Assembly (NCBI RefSeq): GCF_000243715.2
Contig: NZ_AHMO02000008.1
Coordinates: 1,661,001-1,725,000, forward strand
Direction of reading: 5' to 3'
Length of the DNA: 64,000 bases
DNA from: Leptospira broomii serovar Hurstbridge str. 5399
GTDB lineage: Bacteria > Spirochaetota > Leptospiria > Leptospirales > Leptospiraceae
The position numbers and the translations under genes were made by a program. Positions 27,248-35,813 of this stretch are shown piece after piece; position 1 is the stretch's first letter; every line of letters begins with the position of its first letter. Under the pieces are notes generated by a model, which did not search any database, was not told where the DNA came from, and saw only the letters and a list, made by a program, of their open reading frames with translations.

Positions 27248-28933
27248 ATGTCACGGATTCGACTGACCGTCCTCGCGATCGTTCTCGGAAGTTTTGCCAC
27301 TTCCCATTATGCACAGTCCGGTCCCCGATTAGGGGAAACCGAGGTTCGCTCTTCGGGGAGGGTAAATTTTATAAACCGTTCCGCAGCTAGGGCAGATGAG
27401 GAAACTAAAGGCAGTAATTCTAAAACAGGTACGGCTCTTGCCGAATCACTTAAGAAGGATGCAAAAAATAAGGCCAGCGAAGATGGGGTCAGTGCGATAC
27501 GTATCCTTCCGGAAGATAAAAAGTTCGGCGCAGATATTATCAGTCTCGGTAAGGAAACTGAATTCGGTCACATTAATTCCATTCAACGAATTTTAACGGG
27601 TTATGTTAAGACGAACTTCGGTTACTCGGAGCAAAATTCCGAAACGCTTGCGACTTATATTCTTTATTATAATGCGATTCATAGAAAAGGCGCCTCGTAT
27701 GTTAAGCGTAAATACGGAGAAGAAGTAGTTAAGAATTTAACTCCCGATAAAATAGGTATCGCGAGACGATACAGCGAATGGCCCGATAAAACGCAGATCG
27801 TCATTCCGATAGTCGGCAATATTCTTTCCGAAGACGGTAAAGATGTTCATACGGATGAGCTCGAAACCGAAGTAAACAAGGATCTGGATAAGAAGAAGGA
27901 GGGGCAAGATGATAAGAAAAAAATGGACGACCTCCAACGTAATAAGCTCGAAGACGAGAAACGAAAGTTAGAAGAAAAGAAAGACGAGAATAAAAAGCAA
28001 CAACAGCAAGCTGCCGAAAAAGAGAGAAAAGTCGAAAAAGAACTTCAGGAATTAAATAAGGATCCGGTTAAGAACAAGAAGCAGATCGTTCAGAAACAGG
28101 AAGAAAGAAAACAAGTTCAGCAGCAGCAGCAACAGACTAAAAAGGAAGAGCAGCAGTTAAAGGAGAAAGAAAAGGAAATCGCCAAGAAAGAAGAAGCGCG
28201 AAAATCGGATTCAAAATCCTCGTCGACTGATTCGGCCAAATCCGACTCTAAAAAGGATTCCTCCACTGCTTCCAGCGATTCTAAGAAAGACGAAGCCAAG
28301 CCTGACGAAAAAAAGAGTAAGGAAGAACTTCAAAAAGAACTAACGGATACCAAGAAAGAACTGGAGACAGTCAAAGAAGAGCAGAAGAAAAAAGAAGAAT
28401 TTGATAAGAATGTCGTCGGAGGTAGGATCCTATTCTTAAAAACTCTTAAATATCTTTCCGACGGACACTACAGTAATGAGTTGCACGCTTTAGACCCGGC
28501 GAATGACGATGAGATCTCCAAAGGAGAATTCAATAAGATATGCGGTAGAACTTTCGAAGTCGTTGACGGAAAGGCTCTCGTTGTTGGATATGAATCCGAT
28601 CACTCTGCAGAACATAAGCTAATCCTTATCGATCAAGAGACGCTTAAACCGACGGTTTGGTCTAAAGATTCGGTTTTCTGGCGCTCGCCAATGATTCTTA
28701 AAGGAGAAGAAGTATACGCTTTCGAAGAAAGAAACGGAAAGTATTTCCTGGCCCGATTCGATAAATCTCTAAAGAAAATGGCCGGAACCGAAGAAGAGAT
28801 TAGCCCGAATTCGAATGTTACTTTCTTCGGTGACAAAATTTATGTTACCGGTAAAGAAGAAGGAGCTGGATCTACGCAGATCACCGTCTTTAACAAAGCG
28901 GATTTAAAGTTGATTAAAATGATTAAGCCTTGA
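27248..28933 (+). CDS. P83/100-family exported protein
   Basis: A spirochaete envelope protein of the P83/100 family, named for the Borrelia antigen; its role is not established. Seen: 561 residues from ATG 27248, placed after AAGGAG (the frame is open to 27209). The order is signal peptide (about 1-22, ending HYAQSG), a globular N-terminal domain with VKRKYGEEVVKNLTPDKIG and YSEWPDKTQIVIPI, a very long charged coiled coil rich in Lys, Glu, Gln and Ser (about 215-390), then a beta-rich C-terminal domain (about 395-561) with propeller-like strands (LHALDPANDD, LILIDQETLKP). The gene is monocistronic by layout and followed by a GC-rich hairpin element. Confidence 0.88.
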   Translation: MSRIRLTVLAIVLGSFATSHYAQSGPRLGETEVRSSGRVNFINRSAARADEETKGSNSKTGTALAESLKKDAKNKASEDGVSAIRILPEDKKFGADIISLGKETEFGHINSIQRILTGYVKTNFGYSEQNSETLATYILYYNAIHRKGASYVKRKYGEEVVKNLTPDKIGIARRYSEWPDKTQIVIPIVGNILSEDGKDVHTDELETEVNKDLDKKKEGQDDKKKMDDLQRNKLEDEKRKLEEKKDENKKQQQQAAEKERKVEKELQELNKDPVKNKKQIVQKQEERKQVQQQQQQTKKEEQQLKEKEKEIAKKEEARKSDSKSSSTDSAKSDSKKDSSTASSDSKKDEAKPDEKKSKEELQKELTDTKKELETVKEEQKKKEEFDKNVVGGRILFLKTLKYLSDGHYSNELHALDPANDDEISKGEFNKICGRTFEVVDGKALVVGYESDHSAEHKLILIDQETLKPTVWSKDSVFWRSPMILKGEEVYAFEERNGKYFLARFDKSLKKMAGTEEEISPNSNVTFFGDKIYVTGKEEGAGSTQITVFNKADLKLIKMIKP

Positions 28934-28944
28934 TTGGGAATTTA

Positions 28945-29060
28945 GCCCCCGCCCTTCCTGGGCGGGGGCCGGTGCGGTGGTACCACGGAATGTCGTATTT
29001 CATAAAATCGACAATTCTTCAATTCGTTTTCATTTCAGCTAGTTGTGGGAGCTCCTACAA
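28945..29060. repeat. Intergenic repeat with GC-rich hairpin, copy 1
   Basis: A perfect 10-base stem (GCCCCCGCCC, 28945-28954; GGGCGGGGGC, 28960-28969) around TTCCT is followed by cggtgcggtgg. The 34 bases at 28947-28980 recur exactly at 42562-42595. The element seems to continue to a near-palindrome TTGTGGGAGCTCCTACAA at 29043-29060. The same kind of motif sits at the same distance in copy 2, and the middle is related (GTCGTAT, CAxA). It begins 12 bases past the P83/100 stop and could also serve as a terminator. The rest of the 357-base gap to fliE (29061-29290) shows no gene. Confidence 0.75.
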
Positions 29061-29290
29061 ATTCGCAGGAATCTTTTAGTTTACTTATCTCGTGATTTAC
29101 AATAGGTCGGCAATCTTTACTAATCTGCCGTTAAGATTCTTCCCGCGGAGCGAAAGATATGAGATTTTATAGCTCCTTCCCTAATGGATTTAGAACATAA
29201 ATAGCAGTATATTTATTTCCGGATTAAAAATAGGGACCGGGCTGCTCATTATATAACCCGATGCTTTGCGCTTAATAGAAGAAAAGAGAA

Positions 29291-29671
29291 TCATCTCATC
29301 GAGGTAAGATCGCGGTAAGCTCGAACTACTCCGTCCGCCAATGTCTTAGTAAATGTCAGGGAAACTCTGGCTTTTTCAGACGCTATCATGACTTCATGAG
29401 CATCTACACTGTTCGGATCATAGACCATCTTCTGAGTTAGTTCGTCCGCTTCGACTTGAAGATCGTTAACCGACTTAAATGCGTTTCTCATGGCTTCTGA
29501 AAAACTTTCAGCCACATAATCGGGAGAAACCGATTCTTTAACGTCTTTATAATGCCGTTCGTCTTCTGCCTTAACGTTTACCTTGTCTCCTTTTGGAGAA
29601 AGTGGAAAGCGAGATTCAGAATAACCCGAATTATAAGTGTACCAAAGTTTGGAATTAAAATCTACTTGCAC
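29291..29671 (-). CDS. fliE: Flagellar basal-body protein FliE
   Basis: FliE links the MS ring to the proximal rod of the flagellum, which in Leptospira rotates in the periplasm. Seen: 126 residues from a GTG at 29671 with GGAGAAAAC ahead. The C-terminal two thirds carry the family pattern SFSEAMRNAFKSVNDLQVEAD, then DPNSVDAHEVMIASEKARVSLTF and a terminal helix to AYRDLTSMR. The N-terminal 45 residues are longer than in enteric FliE (about 104). It is the last gene of the flgB-flgC-fliE block; fliF does not follow, and the region beyond is non-coding. Confidence 0.93.
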   Translation of the reverse strand: MQVDFNSKLWYTYNSGYSESRFPLSPKGDKVNVKAEDERHYKDVKESVSPDYVAESFSEAMRNAFKSVNDLQVEADELTQKMVYDPNSVDAHEVMIASEKARVSLTFTKTLADGVVRAYRDLTSMR

Positions 29672-29694
29672 GGTTTTCTCCTATGACGGGTCTT

Positions 29695-30156
29695 TTATGC
29701 CCTTCCGATTTCCAGAGCCTTATTAAACATCGCTTTAGAACCGGTGATCATTTGAACGTTCGCTTCGTAAGAACGGGATGCCGAGATCATATCAGTCATT
29801 TCCGTTACTATGTTAACGTTCGGCATTTCTACATATCCTTTTTTAGGGCCGATTTGTATGGAATCCGGATGGGTCGGATCGTAAACTAATCGCAAAGGAG
29901 ACATGTCCTTTTCGATTTTCATTACTTTCACACCTTTGCCTTCTCCCGGCGCGATGCCGAACGGATAGACGGGACTTTTCCAACGTGTACGCAGGTTTAC
30001 TGGCGTTAATACGACTCTATCTCTTCGAAACGGGCCGTCACCGTTGGTATTACGAGTCGTAGTCGCGTTAGCGATATTGTTTCCGATTACGTCCATACGC
30101 AATCTTTGGGCTGAAAGGCCGGTCGCCGAAATGTTGATCGAAGTAAACAGTCCCAT
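29695..30156 (-). CDS. flgC: Flagellar rod protein FlgC
   Basis: A proximal rod component. Seen: 153 residues with the N-terminal rod motif INISATGLSAQRLRMDVIGNNIANATT and the C-terminal helix MTDMISASRSYEANVQMITGSK, both typical of rod and hook proteins and enough to form the coiled-coil D0 layer. The middle holds the FlgC pattern GKGVKVMKIEKD and YDPTHPDS. It is intact, lies 23 bases ahead of fliE and 41 bases behind flgB, and is read on the minus strand as one operon. Confidence 0.95.
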   Translation of the reverse strand: MGLFTSINISATGLSAQRLRMDVIGNNIANATTTRNTNGDGPFRRDRVVLTPVNLRTRWKSPVYPFGIAPGEGKGVKVMKIEKDMSPLRLVYDPTHPDSIQIGPKKGYVEMPNVNIVTEMTDMISASRSYEANVQMITGSKAMFNKALEIGRA

Positions 30157-30197
30157 TTTCCTTCCCCTATTATTCAGCTATGTCCCATCTACGGGAC

Positions 30198-30629
30198 TTA
30201 AGCGAGTCTCATGACGTTTTTTAAATCACGGTAGTTTGCATTGAGGCGATCTGCCATGAGCATATATTGCATTTGCGAATTGGACGCGTCGACGACTTCC
30301 TTTTCAGGATCGACGTTGTTTCCGTCCGCTCTCATCGTCGTGAGATAGTCTATATTCGACTTTGGCTGCACTTGGCGGTAATCCAACGGAGTAAAGAAAG
30401 AAATATGCCTTTCGTCCTCGATTCGCGTAGGAATTGCCTTGGAAGTTTCTATTTTCTCCGATTCAAGAGCCCGCTTGATCATGGATTCAAAAAGCACTTC
30501 GCTTCTCTTAAAATGTGGAACATCAGCATTTGCGATATTATCCGAGATGACTTTACGCTTCAAGGTTGCAGCGTTCATCCCTCTCTCCAAGAGATCCTGG
30601 GTTTTCATGAAATGTGTTTTTTCAAACAT
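30198..30629 (-). CDS. flgB: Flagellar rod protein FlgB
   Basis: The innermost proximal rod protein. Seen: 143 residues. The N-terminal helix ends in ATLKRKVISDNIANADVPHFKR, the conserved SxNIANxxTP-type motif, and the C-terminal half has VDPEKEVVDASNSQMQYMLMADRLNANYRDLKNVM. The length is standard. It heads the flgB-flgC-fliE operon and is divergent from the STAS gene at 30741, with a 111-base gap that must hold promoters for both. Confidence 0.94.
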   Translation of the reverse strand: MFEKTHFMKTQDLLERGMNAATLKRKVISDNIANADVPHFKRSEVLFESMIKRALESEKIETSKAIPTRIEDERHISFFTPLDYRQVQPKSNIDYLTTMRADGNNVDPEKEVVDASNSQMQYMLMADRLNANYRDLKNVMRLA

Positions 30630-30740
30630 AGTACTTTCCCAACTAAAATTTCGGTTGAATTCGGGATTTCCAAAAGATAAAAAAAGTATCCGGCGGAAAT
30701 TTTCGGCGGAGAAATGGCAAAAAAAGGGAAATAATGAAAG

Positions 30741-31031
30741 ATGGGCGACAATTCCGAGATTATCGAGATCAAGCCGGAGCTAACAGCTCTCTTTAACGAT
30801 TATTATGCCTTCCGAAACCAGCTGATGGACGCAATAGCGAAAAAACCGAAACGAATCGTGCTAAATTTGGGAAAAATCCCCGTTATGAATTCCATTTCGA
30901 TTAGTTCCTTAGTTTGGTTCTGCAAAAACGCTCAGTCCGACGGAATTGAGATCCAAATCCAAGAGATACACCCTGATCTGATGAAAACGTTCGAAGTTTT
31001 GAAAATAGACGAATACTTTCAGCAGATTTAA
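30741..31031 (+). CDS. STAS-domain protein (anti-sigma factor antagonist type)
   Basis: A 96-residue single STAS domain. Seen: strand EIIEIKPELT, a helix, then the strand KRIVLNLGKIPVMNSISISSLVWF, in which the serine cluster MNSISISSL sits at the loop that is phosphorylated in SpoIIAA/RsbV proteins, and a C-terminal helix-strand pair. Such proteins bind anti-sigma kinases or partner-switching complexes in the cytoplasm. No kinase or PP2C phosphatase gene is adjacent. It is divergent from the flagellar operon, which could suggest a link to motility or an RsbV-like switch, but nothing proves it. Confidence 0.8.
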   Translation: MGDNSEIIEIKPELTALFNDYYAFRNQLMDAIAKKPKRIVLNLGKIPVMNSISISSLVWFCKNAQSDGIEIQIQEIHPDLMKTFEVLKIDEYFQQI

Positions 31032-31223
31032 GAAACCAAATATTAATTCAATGTGATAAATTCCTGTTAGTTCAGTAGGATCGGTTCTCGAGGAATAACA
31101 GATACTTTTGTTCCTCTCTTCTGTTCGGAATTTAAATTTACTATGACGACTCGCGGTTTTGAAGGATGTCTATGAGAATGAAATTCCCTCGACAAGGGAT
31201 TCGACGTAAGTAGCCTGGGCCCG

Positions 31224-31634
31224 ATGAAAAAATTTCTCCTTCTGTTTACGGTACTTCTGACTTTGTGGAATTGTCATAAAGCACTCCCGGAACAAATTTT
31301 AGGAATCTGGGAAAATACGAAGACTTGTTCGCCTGAAGGTAGCTGCAAATTTCCGGTCACTGCTCCCGGAGCAAAACTTACGATTTTGCGGAACGGATTG
31401 GCTCTCTATGGTGATCCTGAATTACAGGGAACCGAAAAAGGAAAGGAATTCCATATCGAATATGTTCTTCATGAAGAAGGGACTAAATCGAAATCCCCCG
31501 AGTTAGCGTTTCGATTCTTAGATTTAGGTTTTGAAATTCGCTATGTGATTTCTAAGGTCAGCGATGCCGAAATGGAACTCTTTAACCCGGAAAAGAATAA
31601 TACGGAAACCTATAAAAGGGTAGGCGTAAAATAA
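31224..31634 (+). CDS. Hypothetical lipoprotein
   Basis: Seen: 136 residues with a short signal peptide ending LLTLWNC, so Cys17 is the probable lipidation site. The mature part is a small beta-rich domain with a lipocalin-like opening (ILGIWENTKTCSPEGSCKF, where two cysteines could pair), followed by alternating strands. This resembles small copper-resistance- or META-like lipoproteins only in general form, and no family is claimed. The TPR gene begins 2 bases after its stop, so the two form a pair. The 192 bases ahead hold no gene. Confidence 0.7.
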   Translation: MKKFLLLFTVLLTLWNCHKALPEQILGIWENTKTCSPEGSCKFPVTAPGAKLTILRNGLALYGDPELQGTEKGKEFHIEYVLHEEGTKSKSPELAFRFLDLGFEIRYVISKVSDAEMELFNPEKNNTETYKRVGVK

Positions 31635-31636
31635 GA

Positions 31637-32731
31637 ATGCATCTTTCGTTAAGGAAGACGGCTCTATTCGTAGCCGTTTTTGCATTTTTTTTCGGTTTAG
31701 ATCTGCTTCGAGCGGAAGTAAGCGGAGAAGAATCTCCGTCGGTAATTCCCGCTTCTCCCGAAGGAGAATTACCTCCTCCTCCGCCGCCCACCGATCAATC
31801 CGAAATCTCCCGTCGTAAATATCAAATACTCGCCCTTAATACTGAGACTATCAATTTACTTAGGAGTAATAATCTAGTTCGCTCGCAGGCGAATATCGAA
31901 AGAATCAAGAAACTAGATCCCGATTGTTTGGAGTATTACTATCTAAACGGGGCATACTTGTATGCGATCGGTCGTTACCCTCAATCTAAGAAATCTCTAT
32001 TAAAGGCGGTCGAGATAAATCCGAACCATGATCCGTCTTATTATCTACTCGGTATGATTTTCGTGCGTCGGAATAAATGGGAATCGTCCGTTCAATATTT
32101 TCAAAAAGCTGTCGAATTAGCGAATTATAATCCTTTCTATCGATTGAATATGGCTATGGCATATTTTGAAACGGGTCAGTATCTTCGCGCAAAGGCTGAA
32201 TCGGAAAAGGCGGTGGAGTTGAAACCCAATTTCCGAAATGCGAAACTCATTTTACTCAAATCCGATTTTCTGCTCGGGAATAAAGCTAATGCACTGGCTC
32301 TATGTAAAGAATTCGCAAAAGAAGGGTTTCTTACAAAGGAATTCGCTTATATTTATGCTCGGTTAACGATGGATATCGATAAGAATTTTCGTAAAGCGAT
32401 TAAGTTGTACAATCAATTTCCGGAGCTGCCGTTCAATGAAAAACGGTTTCTGGCTTATGCATACTTTCACACCGATAATTTTCGGGCTTCTGCAAATGTT
32501 TATTCGACGATTCTCGGGACTAGAATATTAAGCGAAGAAGATAAAGTGAATTATTTACGTTCACTTGTCTTTATCAAAGATTATCGAAGACTAGAAACTT
32601 TCATTGCAGGTTGGGTTCACGAAGAACCGGACAAAAAAGTGAAGATTCAAGAAGCGCTGGATATTGCGGAGTTATTAAGAGACAATGACCCGAAAGTTTA
32701 CCATATGCTACCTTCCCGGTCTCCCTATTAA
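31637..32731 (+). CDS. Exported TPR-repeat protein
   Basis: Seen: 364 residues, a signal peptide (about 7-26), a proline-rich linker (ELPPPPPPTD, about 49-58), then TPR motifs over about 65-350: YYLNGAYLYAIGRYPQSKKSL, YYLLGMIFVRRNKWESSVQYF and YRLNMAMAYFETGQYLRAKAES. It is likely a periplasmic protein-binding scaffold. The gene follows the lipoprotein gene by 2 bases. Its stop codon interlocks with the stop of the converging DUF454 gene, so the ends overlap by 4 bases. Confidence 0.8.
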   Translation: MHLSLRKTALFVAVFAFFFGLDLLRAEVSGEESPSVIPASPEGELPPPPPPTDQSEISRRKYQILALNTETINLLRSNNLVRSQANIERIKKLDPDCLEYYYLNGAYLYAIGRYPQSKKSLLKAVEINPNHDPSYYLLGMIFVRRNKWESSVQYFQKAVELANYNPFYRLNMAMAYFETGQYLRAKAESEKAVELKPNFRNAKLILLKSDFLLGNKANALALCKEFAKEGFLTKEFAYIYARLTMDIDKNFRKAIKLYNQFPELPFNEKRFLAYAYFHTDNFRASANVYSTILGTRILSEEDKVNYLRSLVFIKDYRRLETFIAGWVHEEPDKKVKIQEALDIAELLRDNDPKVYHMLPSRSPY

Positions 32732-33156
32732 TTGAGCGTTTCTTTTTTCTTTGTGGGGAATCGTAAAAGATACGCGATGACAATCAGTCCGATCACCCCC
32801 ATTCCGATTCGAACCGCAATTACAGGCAGAAATATCGCACTGAGTCCCATAGTCAGGATAATTGTCGAAACAGCTATGATTTTGGCGCGTAATGGAATAG
32901 CTTTATGAATTCTCCAATCTCTAATGAATGATCCGAAATATCTGTTATTCATTAACCAATTATAGAATCTTTCGGAAGCCTTAGCATAGCAGGCTGCTGC
33001 CAGGAGAAGAAAGGGTGTCGTCGGAAGTCCCGGTACGAATATTCCTAAAATTCCTAATGCGACGCAGACCGTTCCAAATATGATTAGTAGCGTTCGAATC
33101 AATTTGGATTTATGAGGTTGTACCTCATGGCTATAATCTTTGTATTCCTTTTGCAT
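32728..33156 (-). CDS. DUF454 (YbaN-like) inner-membrane protein
   Basis: A small polytopic membrane protein of the DUF454 family, function unknown. Seen: 142 residues from ATG 33156, chosen because GGAGGAGGT lies ahead (an ATG at 33171 is in frame). The family core is GILGIFVPGLPTTPFLLLAA, then YNWLMNNRYFGSFIRDWR and two membrane segments (about 95-135). The GLPTTPF motif is diagnostic. Its stop interlocks with that of the TPR gene on the other strand. A terminator hairpin for pntB lies just upstream. Confidence 0.88.
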   Translation of the reverse strand: MQKEYKDYSHEVQPHKSKLIRTLLIIFGTVCVALGILGIFVPGLPTTPFLLLAAACYAKASERFYNWLMNNRYFGSFIRDWRIHKAIPLRAKIIAVSTIILTMGLSAIFLPVIAVRIGMGVIGLIVIAYLLRFPTKKKETLN

Positions 33157-33267
33157 CGGGACCTCCTCCATTTTTCTTCGAAGAAATCAGTTCGAATTAA
33201 TTTTTAAAAGTATTTTTGCGTCGTTCAAGAGACGTTTCCCGGAGCTATCACTTTTGAGCATAAAACA

Positions 33268-33295
33268 AAAATGGGAGGATTTCTCCTCCCATTTT
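33268..33295 (-). terminator. Rho-independent terminator after pntB
   Basis: A perfect 12-base stem (AAAATGGGAGGA / TCCTCCCATTTT) with a 4-base loop. Read on the minus strand, it is followed by a T-rich run (TTTTTGTTTT). It lies about 30 bases past the pntB stop and should end the transhydrogenase transcript. Confidence 0.85.
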
Positions 33296-33327
33296 AAAAC
33301 CAAGAACAAAAACTTGTTATCCGATTG

Positions 33328-34737
33328 TTACATGTCTTTCAGGGCCGTTACGATTTCTTGAGTGGCTTTCTTTCCATCTTGGAAATACATTAGAGTATTT
33401 TCTTGGATGAACAATGGGTTTGGAACTCCGGCGAAACCCGGGCTTAAAGAACGTTTGATTACGATGATCGTTTTAGCTTTTTCTACGTCCAAAATCGGCA
33501 TTCCCGCGATCGGAGAATTCGGATCGGTCTTGGCTAAAGGATTTACTACGTCGTTCGCGCCGTTGACAATTACTACATCGACCGTATCGAAGGTCGGGTT
33601 GATCTCGTCCATTTCTTTCATCTTATCGTAAGGGATATCGGCTTCCGCCAATAAGACGTTCATGTGTCCAGGCATCCTTCCCGCAACAGGATGGATTGCA
33701 AACTCCACTTCGATTCCGCGATCCGTAAGTTGATTGTAAAGGTCGCGAACAGCATGCTGAGCTTGCGCGACTGCCATTCCGTAGCCTGGAACGATAACAA
33801 CACGCTGTGCCATATCCAAAAGCATCGCGACTTCTTCGGCAGAAGTACTTTTAGTTTTTCCGGCATAAATGTCGCCCGAATCGGTAGTGGTGACTGCCCC
33901 GCCTAATCCGCCGAAGAGAACGTTCGGAAGCGATCGGTTCATCGCTTTACACATAATTTGAGTCAGAATTACACCGGAGGCTCCGACTAAAGATCCGGCG
34001 ATGATCAATACGTTATTTCCCAACACGAATCCAGTTGCGGAAGCCGCGATTCCTGAATAAGAGTTTAATAATGCGATTACTACCGGCATATCGGCGCCGC
34101 CGATCGGCATTACCAAAAGCACTCCAAGAACGGAGCCTACGATTACGACATACCAATACCATTCGACGGCTTTCGGTTGGGTAACGTTCAAGTAACCGAG
34201 ATACAAAGATCCGGCAAAGAACAATACTTTTACGATTTGATCACCTAGATATCGAACCGATTTTTCGGAAACTAAACCTTGCAGTTTTCCGAATGCGACT
34301 ACGCTCCCGGTGAAAGTCACAGCACCAATGATTCCAGTCGCGGCGGTTGAAATAGTGAACTGGTAATTTGTGAGTAATTCTGCGTTTTTACCTGTCTCCA
34401 ATATTTCCATGAGAGAATTTCCGCCGACTAAGAAGGAGGCTAAACCGCCAAAGCCGTTTAGTAACGCGACGAGTTGCGGCATTCCGGTCATTTCTACCGT
34501 AAGAGCGATGTAAGTTCCGATAACGGTTCCGACAAGAATACCGGAGGCGATCCAAATGATATCTTCCTGTCCGATTTTTCCGTATTCTATAAATACTCCG
34601 ACTACTGCGAGGAACATACCGATCGCGCCGATAAAGTTACCGCGAACTGCGGTTTTCGGGTGCGATAAATATTTCAACCCGATGATAAATAGGATACTTG
34701 AGATTAAGTATAGAAGGTTGATAAACGCTTTTTCCAT
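33328..34737 (-). CDS. pntB: NAD(P) transhydrogenase subunit beta
   Basis: The membrane and NADP-binding subunit of the proton-translocating transhydrogenase, which makes NADPH from NADH using the proton gradient. Seen: 469 residues with eight or nine membrane segments in the first 270 residues, then the NADP-binding domain with VIVPGYGMAVAQAQH, the HPVAGRMPGHMNVLLAEA loop, and NGANDVVNPLAK near the end. It is full-length and intact. It follows the small membrane alpha subunit by 10 bases. The NAD-binding alpha-1 gene is not found at this locus. Confidence 0.95.
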   Translation of the reverse strand: MEKAFINLLYLISSILFIIGLKYLSHPKTAVRGNFIGAIGMFLAVVGVFIEYGKIGQEDIIWIASGILVGTVIGTYIALTVEMTGMPQLVALLNGFGGLASFLVGGNSLMEILETGKNAELLTNYQFTISTAATGIIGAVTFTGSVVAFGKLQGLVSEKSVRYLGDQIVKVLFFAGSLYLGYLNVTQPKAVEWYWYVVIVGSVLGVLLVMPIGGADMPVVIALLNSYSGIAASATGFVLGNNVLIIAGSLVGASGVILTQIMCKAMNRSLPNVLFGGLGGAVTTTDSGDIYAGKTKSTSAEEVAMLLDMAQRVVIVPGYGMAVAQAQHAVRDLYNQLTDRGIEVEFAIHPVAGRMPGHMNVLLAEADIPYDKMKEMDEINPTFDTVDVVIVNGANDVVNPLAKTDPNSPIAGMPILDVEKAKTIIVIKRSLSPGFAGVPNPLFIQENTLMYFQDGKKATQEIVTALKDM

Positions 34738-34747
34738 TTTTTAAATC

Positions 34748-35029
34748 TTAGTCCTTTTTCTTGAACATTCCGAGCATTCGATGAGTTACGACGAAACCGC
34801 CGACTACGTTGATGGTAGCTCCGACTATAGCGATAAACCCAAGAATTTTAACCAAGGGACTATTAACGGAGTGAAGAGTTAAAATCGCTCCAATAATCGT
34901 GATTCCCGAAATCGCGTTCGAGCCGGACATTAGGGGAGTGTGCAAAAGGGGAGGAATACGGGTGATGACTTCGAATCCTACGAACACTGCGAGGAGGAAA
35001 ATCGTCAGGTAGCCTACGAATTGTTCCAT
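34748..35029 (-). CDS. pntAB: NAD(P) transhydrogenase alpha-2 (membrane) subunit
   Basis: Seen: 93 residues with three to four membrane segments and the family text FVGFEVITRIPPLLHTPLMSGSNAISGI, followed by a further pair of spans and a short basic tail. It equals the C-terminal membrane part of PntA in E. coli, here a separate gene as in Rhodospirillum-type systems. Start ATG at 35029 with AAGGAAG ahead. pntB lies directly downstream. Upstream is queC, not the expected alpha-1 gene, so the NAD-binding subunit must be encoded elsewhere or has been lost. Confidence 0.92.
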   Translation of the reverse strand: MEQFVGYLTIFLLAVFVGFEVITRIPPLLHTPLMSGSNAISGITIIGAILTLHSVNSPLVKILGFIAIVGATINVVGGFVVTHRMLGMFKKKD

Positions 35030-35098
35030 ATTAGCTTCCTTGGGTAGGGCTGCCGGCAGGAAATTAGAAAAAAACCGGGGCCCGGAAAATCTGTTCGT

Positions 35099-35806
35099 TC
35101 ACTTTTCCGGGATGCCTGCTTCCTGAAAACCCTTTTTTCGAAGTAGGCAAGAGTCGCACTTTCCGCAAGGCTTTCCGTTGATCGGGTCGTAACAGGAATG
35201 AGTCATAGAAAAGGGAACTCCTAGTTTAGCTCCCAGCAGGACAATTTCCTTTTTTCCCAAATATTGAAGAGGAGCGGCGATTTCCAAAGGATGTCCTTCC
35301 GCACCTGCCTTTGTGCCGATTCGAATTGCTTCGGAATAGGCCTTTAAGAATTCCGGGCGACAATCCGGATAACCGGAATAGTCGAGAGCATTAACGCCGA
35401 TATAAAGTCGGTCTGCTTGAATTCCTTCCGCAAGGGAAACTCCGAAGGATAAAAAAAGAATATTCCGACCGGGCACATACGTATTTGGAATTCCTGATTT
35501 GCCTAAGGCATTCTTTGGAACTTTTATTTTCTTTTCGGTTAGCGATGAACCTAAAAAAAACTTCGGTTGAAGCTTTTGGATTAAATGAGGGATTCGCAAT
35601 CGGTTCGCAATTTTTTTAGCGGATTTCAGCTCCACTTTATGGCGCTGATCATAATCGAAAGAAAGGGCAATTGGTGCATAGCCATCTTCAATCGCCTGAT
35701 AAAGGCAAGTCGTTGAATCTAATCCACCCGAAAACAGCACGACGGCTTTAGGCTTATCGGGGGAGAAATTTCTCCGAGCGGTGTTTGATTCTTTTTTAGT
35801 AGCCAT
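35099..35806 (-). CDS. queC: 7-cyano-7-deazaguanine synthase
   Basis: Makes preQ0 from 7-carboxy-7-deazaguanine with ATP and ammonia, a step in queuosine tRNA modification. Seen: 235 residues with the PP-loop VLFSGGLDSTTC near residue 25, GYAPIALSFDYDQRH, the VPGRNILFLS motif, and a C-terminal zinc site with four cysteines (CYD..., KPCGKCDSC). It is complete. The queD gene lies 7 bases upstream on the same strand, so they form a queD-queC pair; queE and later genes are not in the window. Confidence 0.95.
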   Translation of the reverse strand: MATKKESNTARRNFSPDKPKAVVLFSGGLDSTTCLYQAIEDGYAPIALSFDYDQRHKVELKSAKKIANRLRIPHLIQKLQPKFFLGSSLTEKKIKVPKNALGKSGIPNTYVPGRNILFLSFGVSLAEGIQADRLYIGVNALDYSGYPDCRPEFLKAYSEAIRIGTKAGAEGHPLEIAAPLQYLGKKEIVLLGAKLGVPFSMTHSCYDPINGKPCGKCDSCLLRKKGFQEAGIPEK

Positions 35807-35813
35807 TCCTTAG

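Noticed and set aside
27960..28330. Repetitive Lys/Glu/Gln codons as a possible DNA repeat
   Set aside because: It is low-complexity coiled-coil coding sequence in P83/100 with no exact tandem unit.
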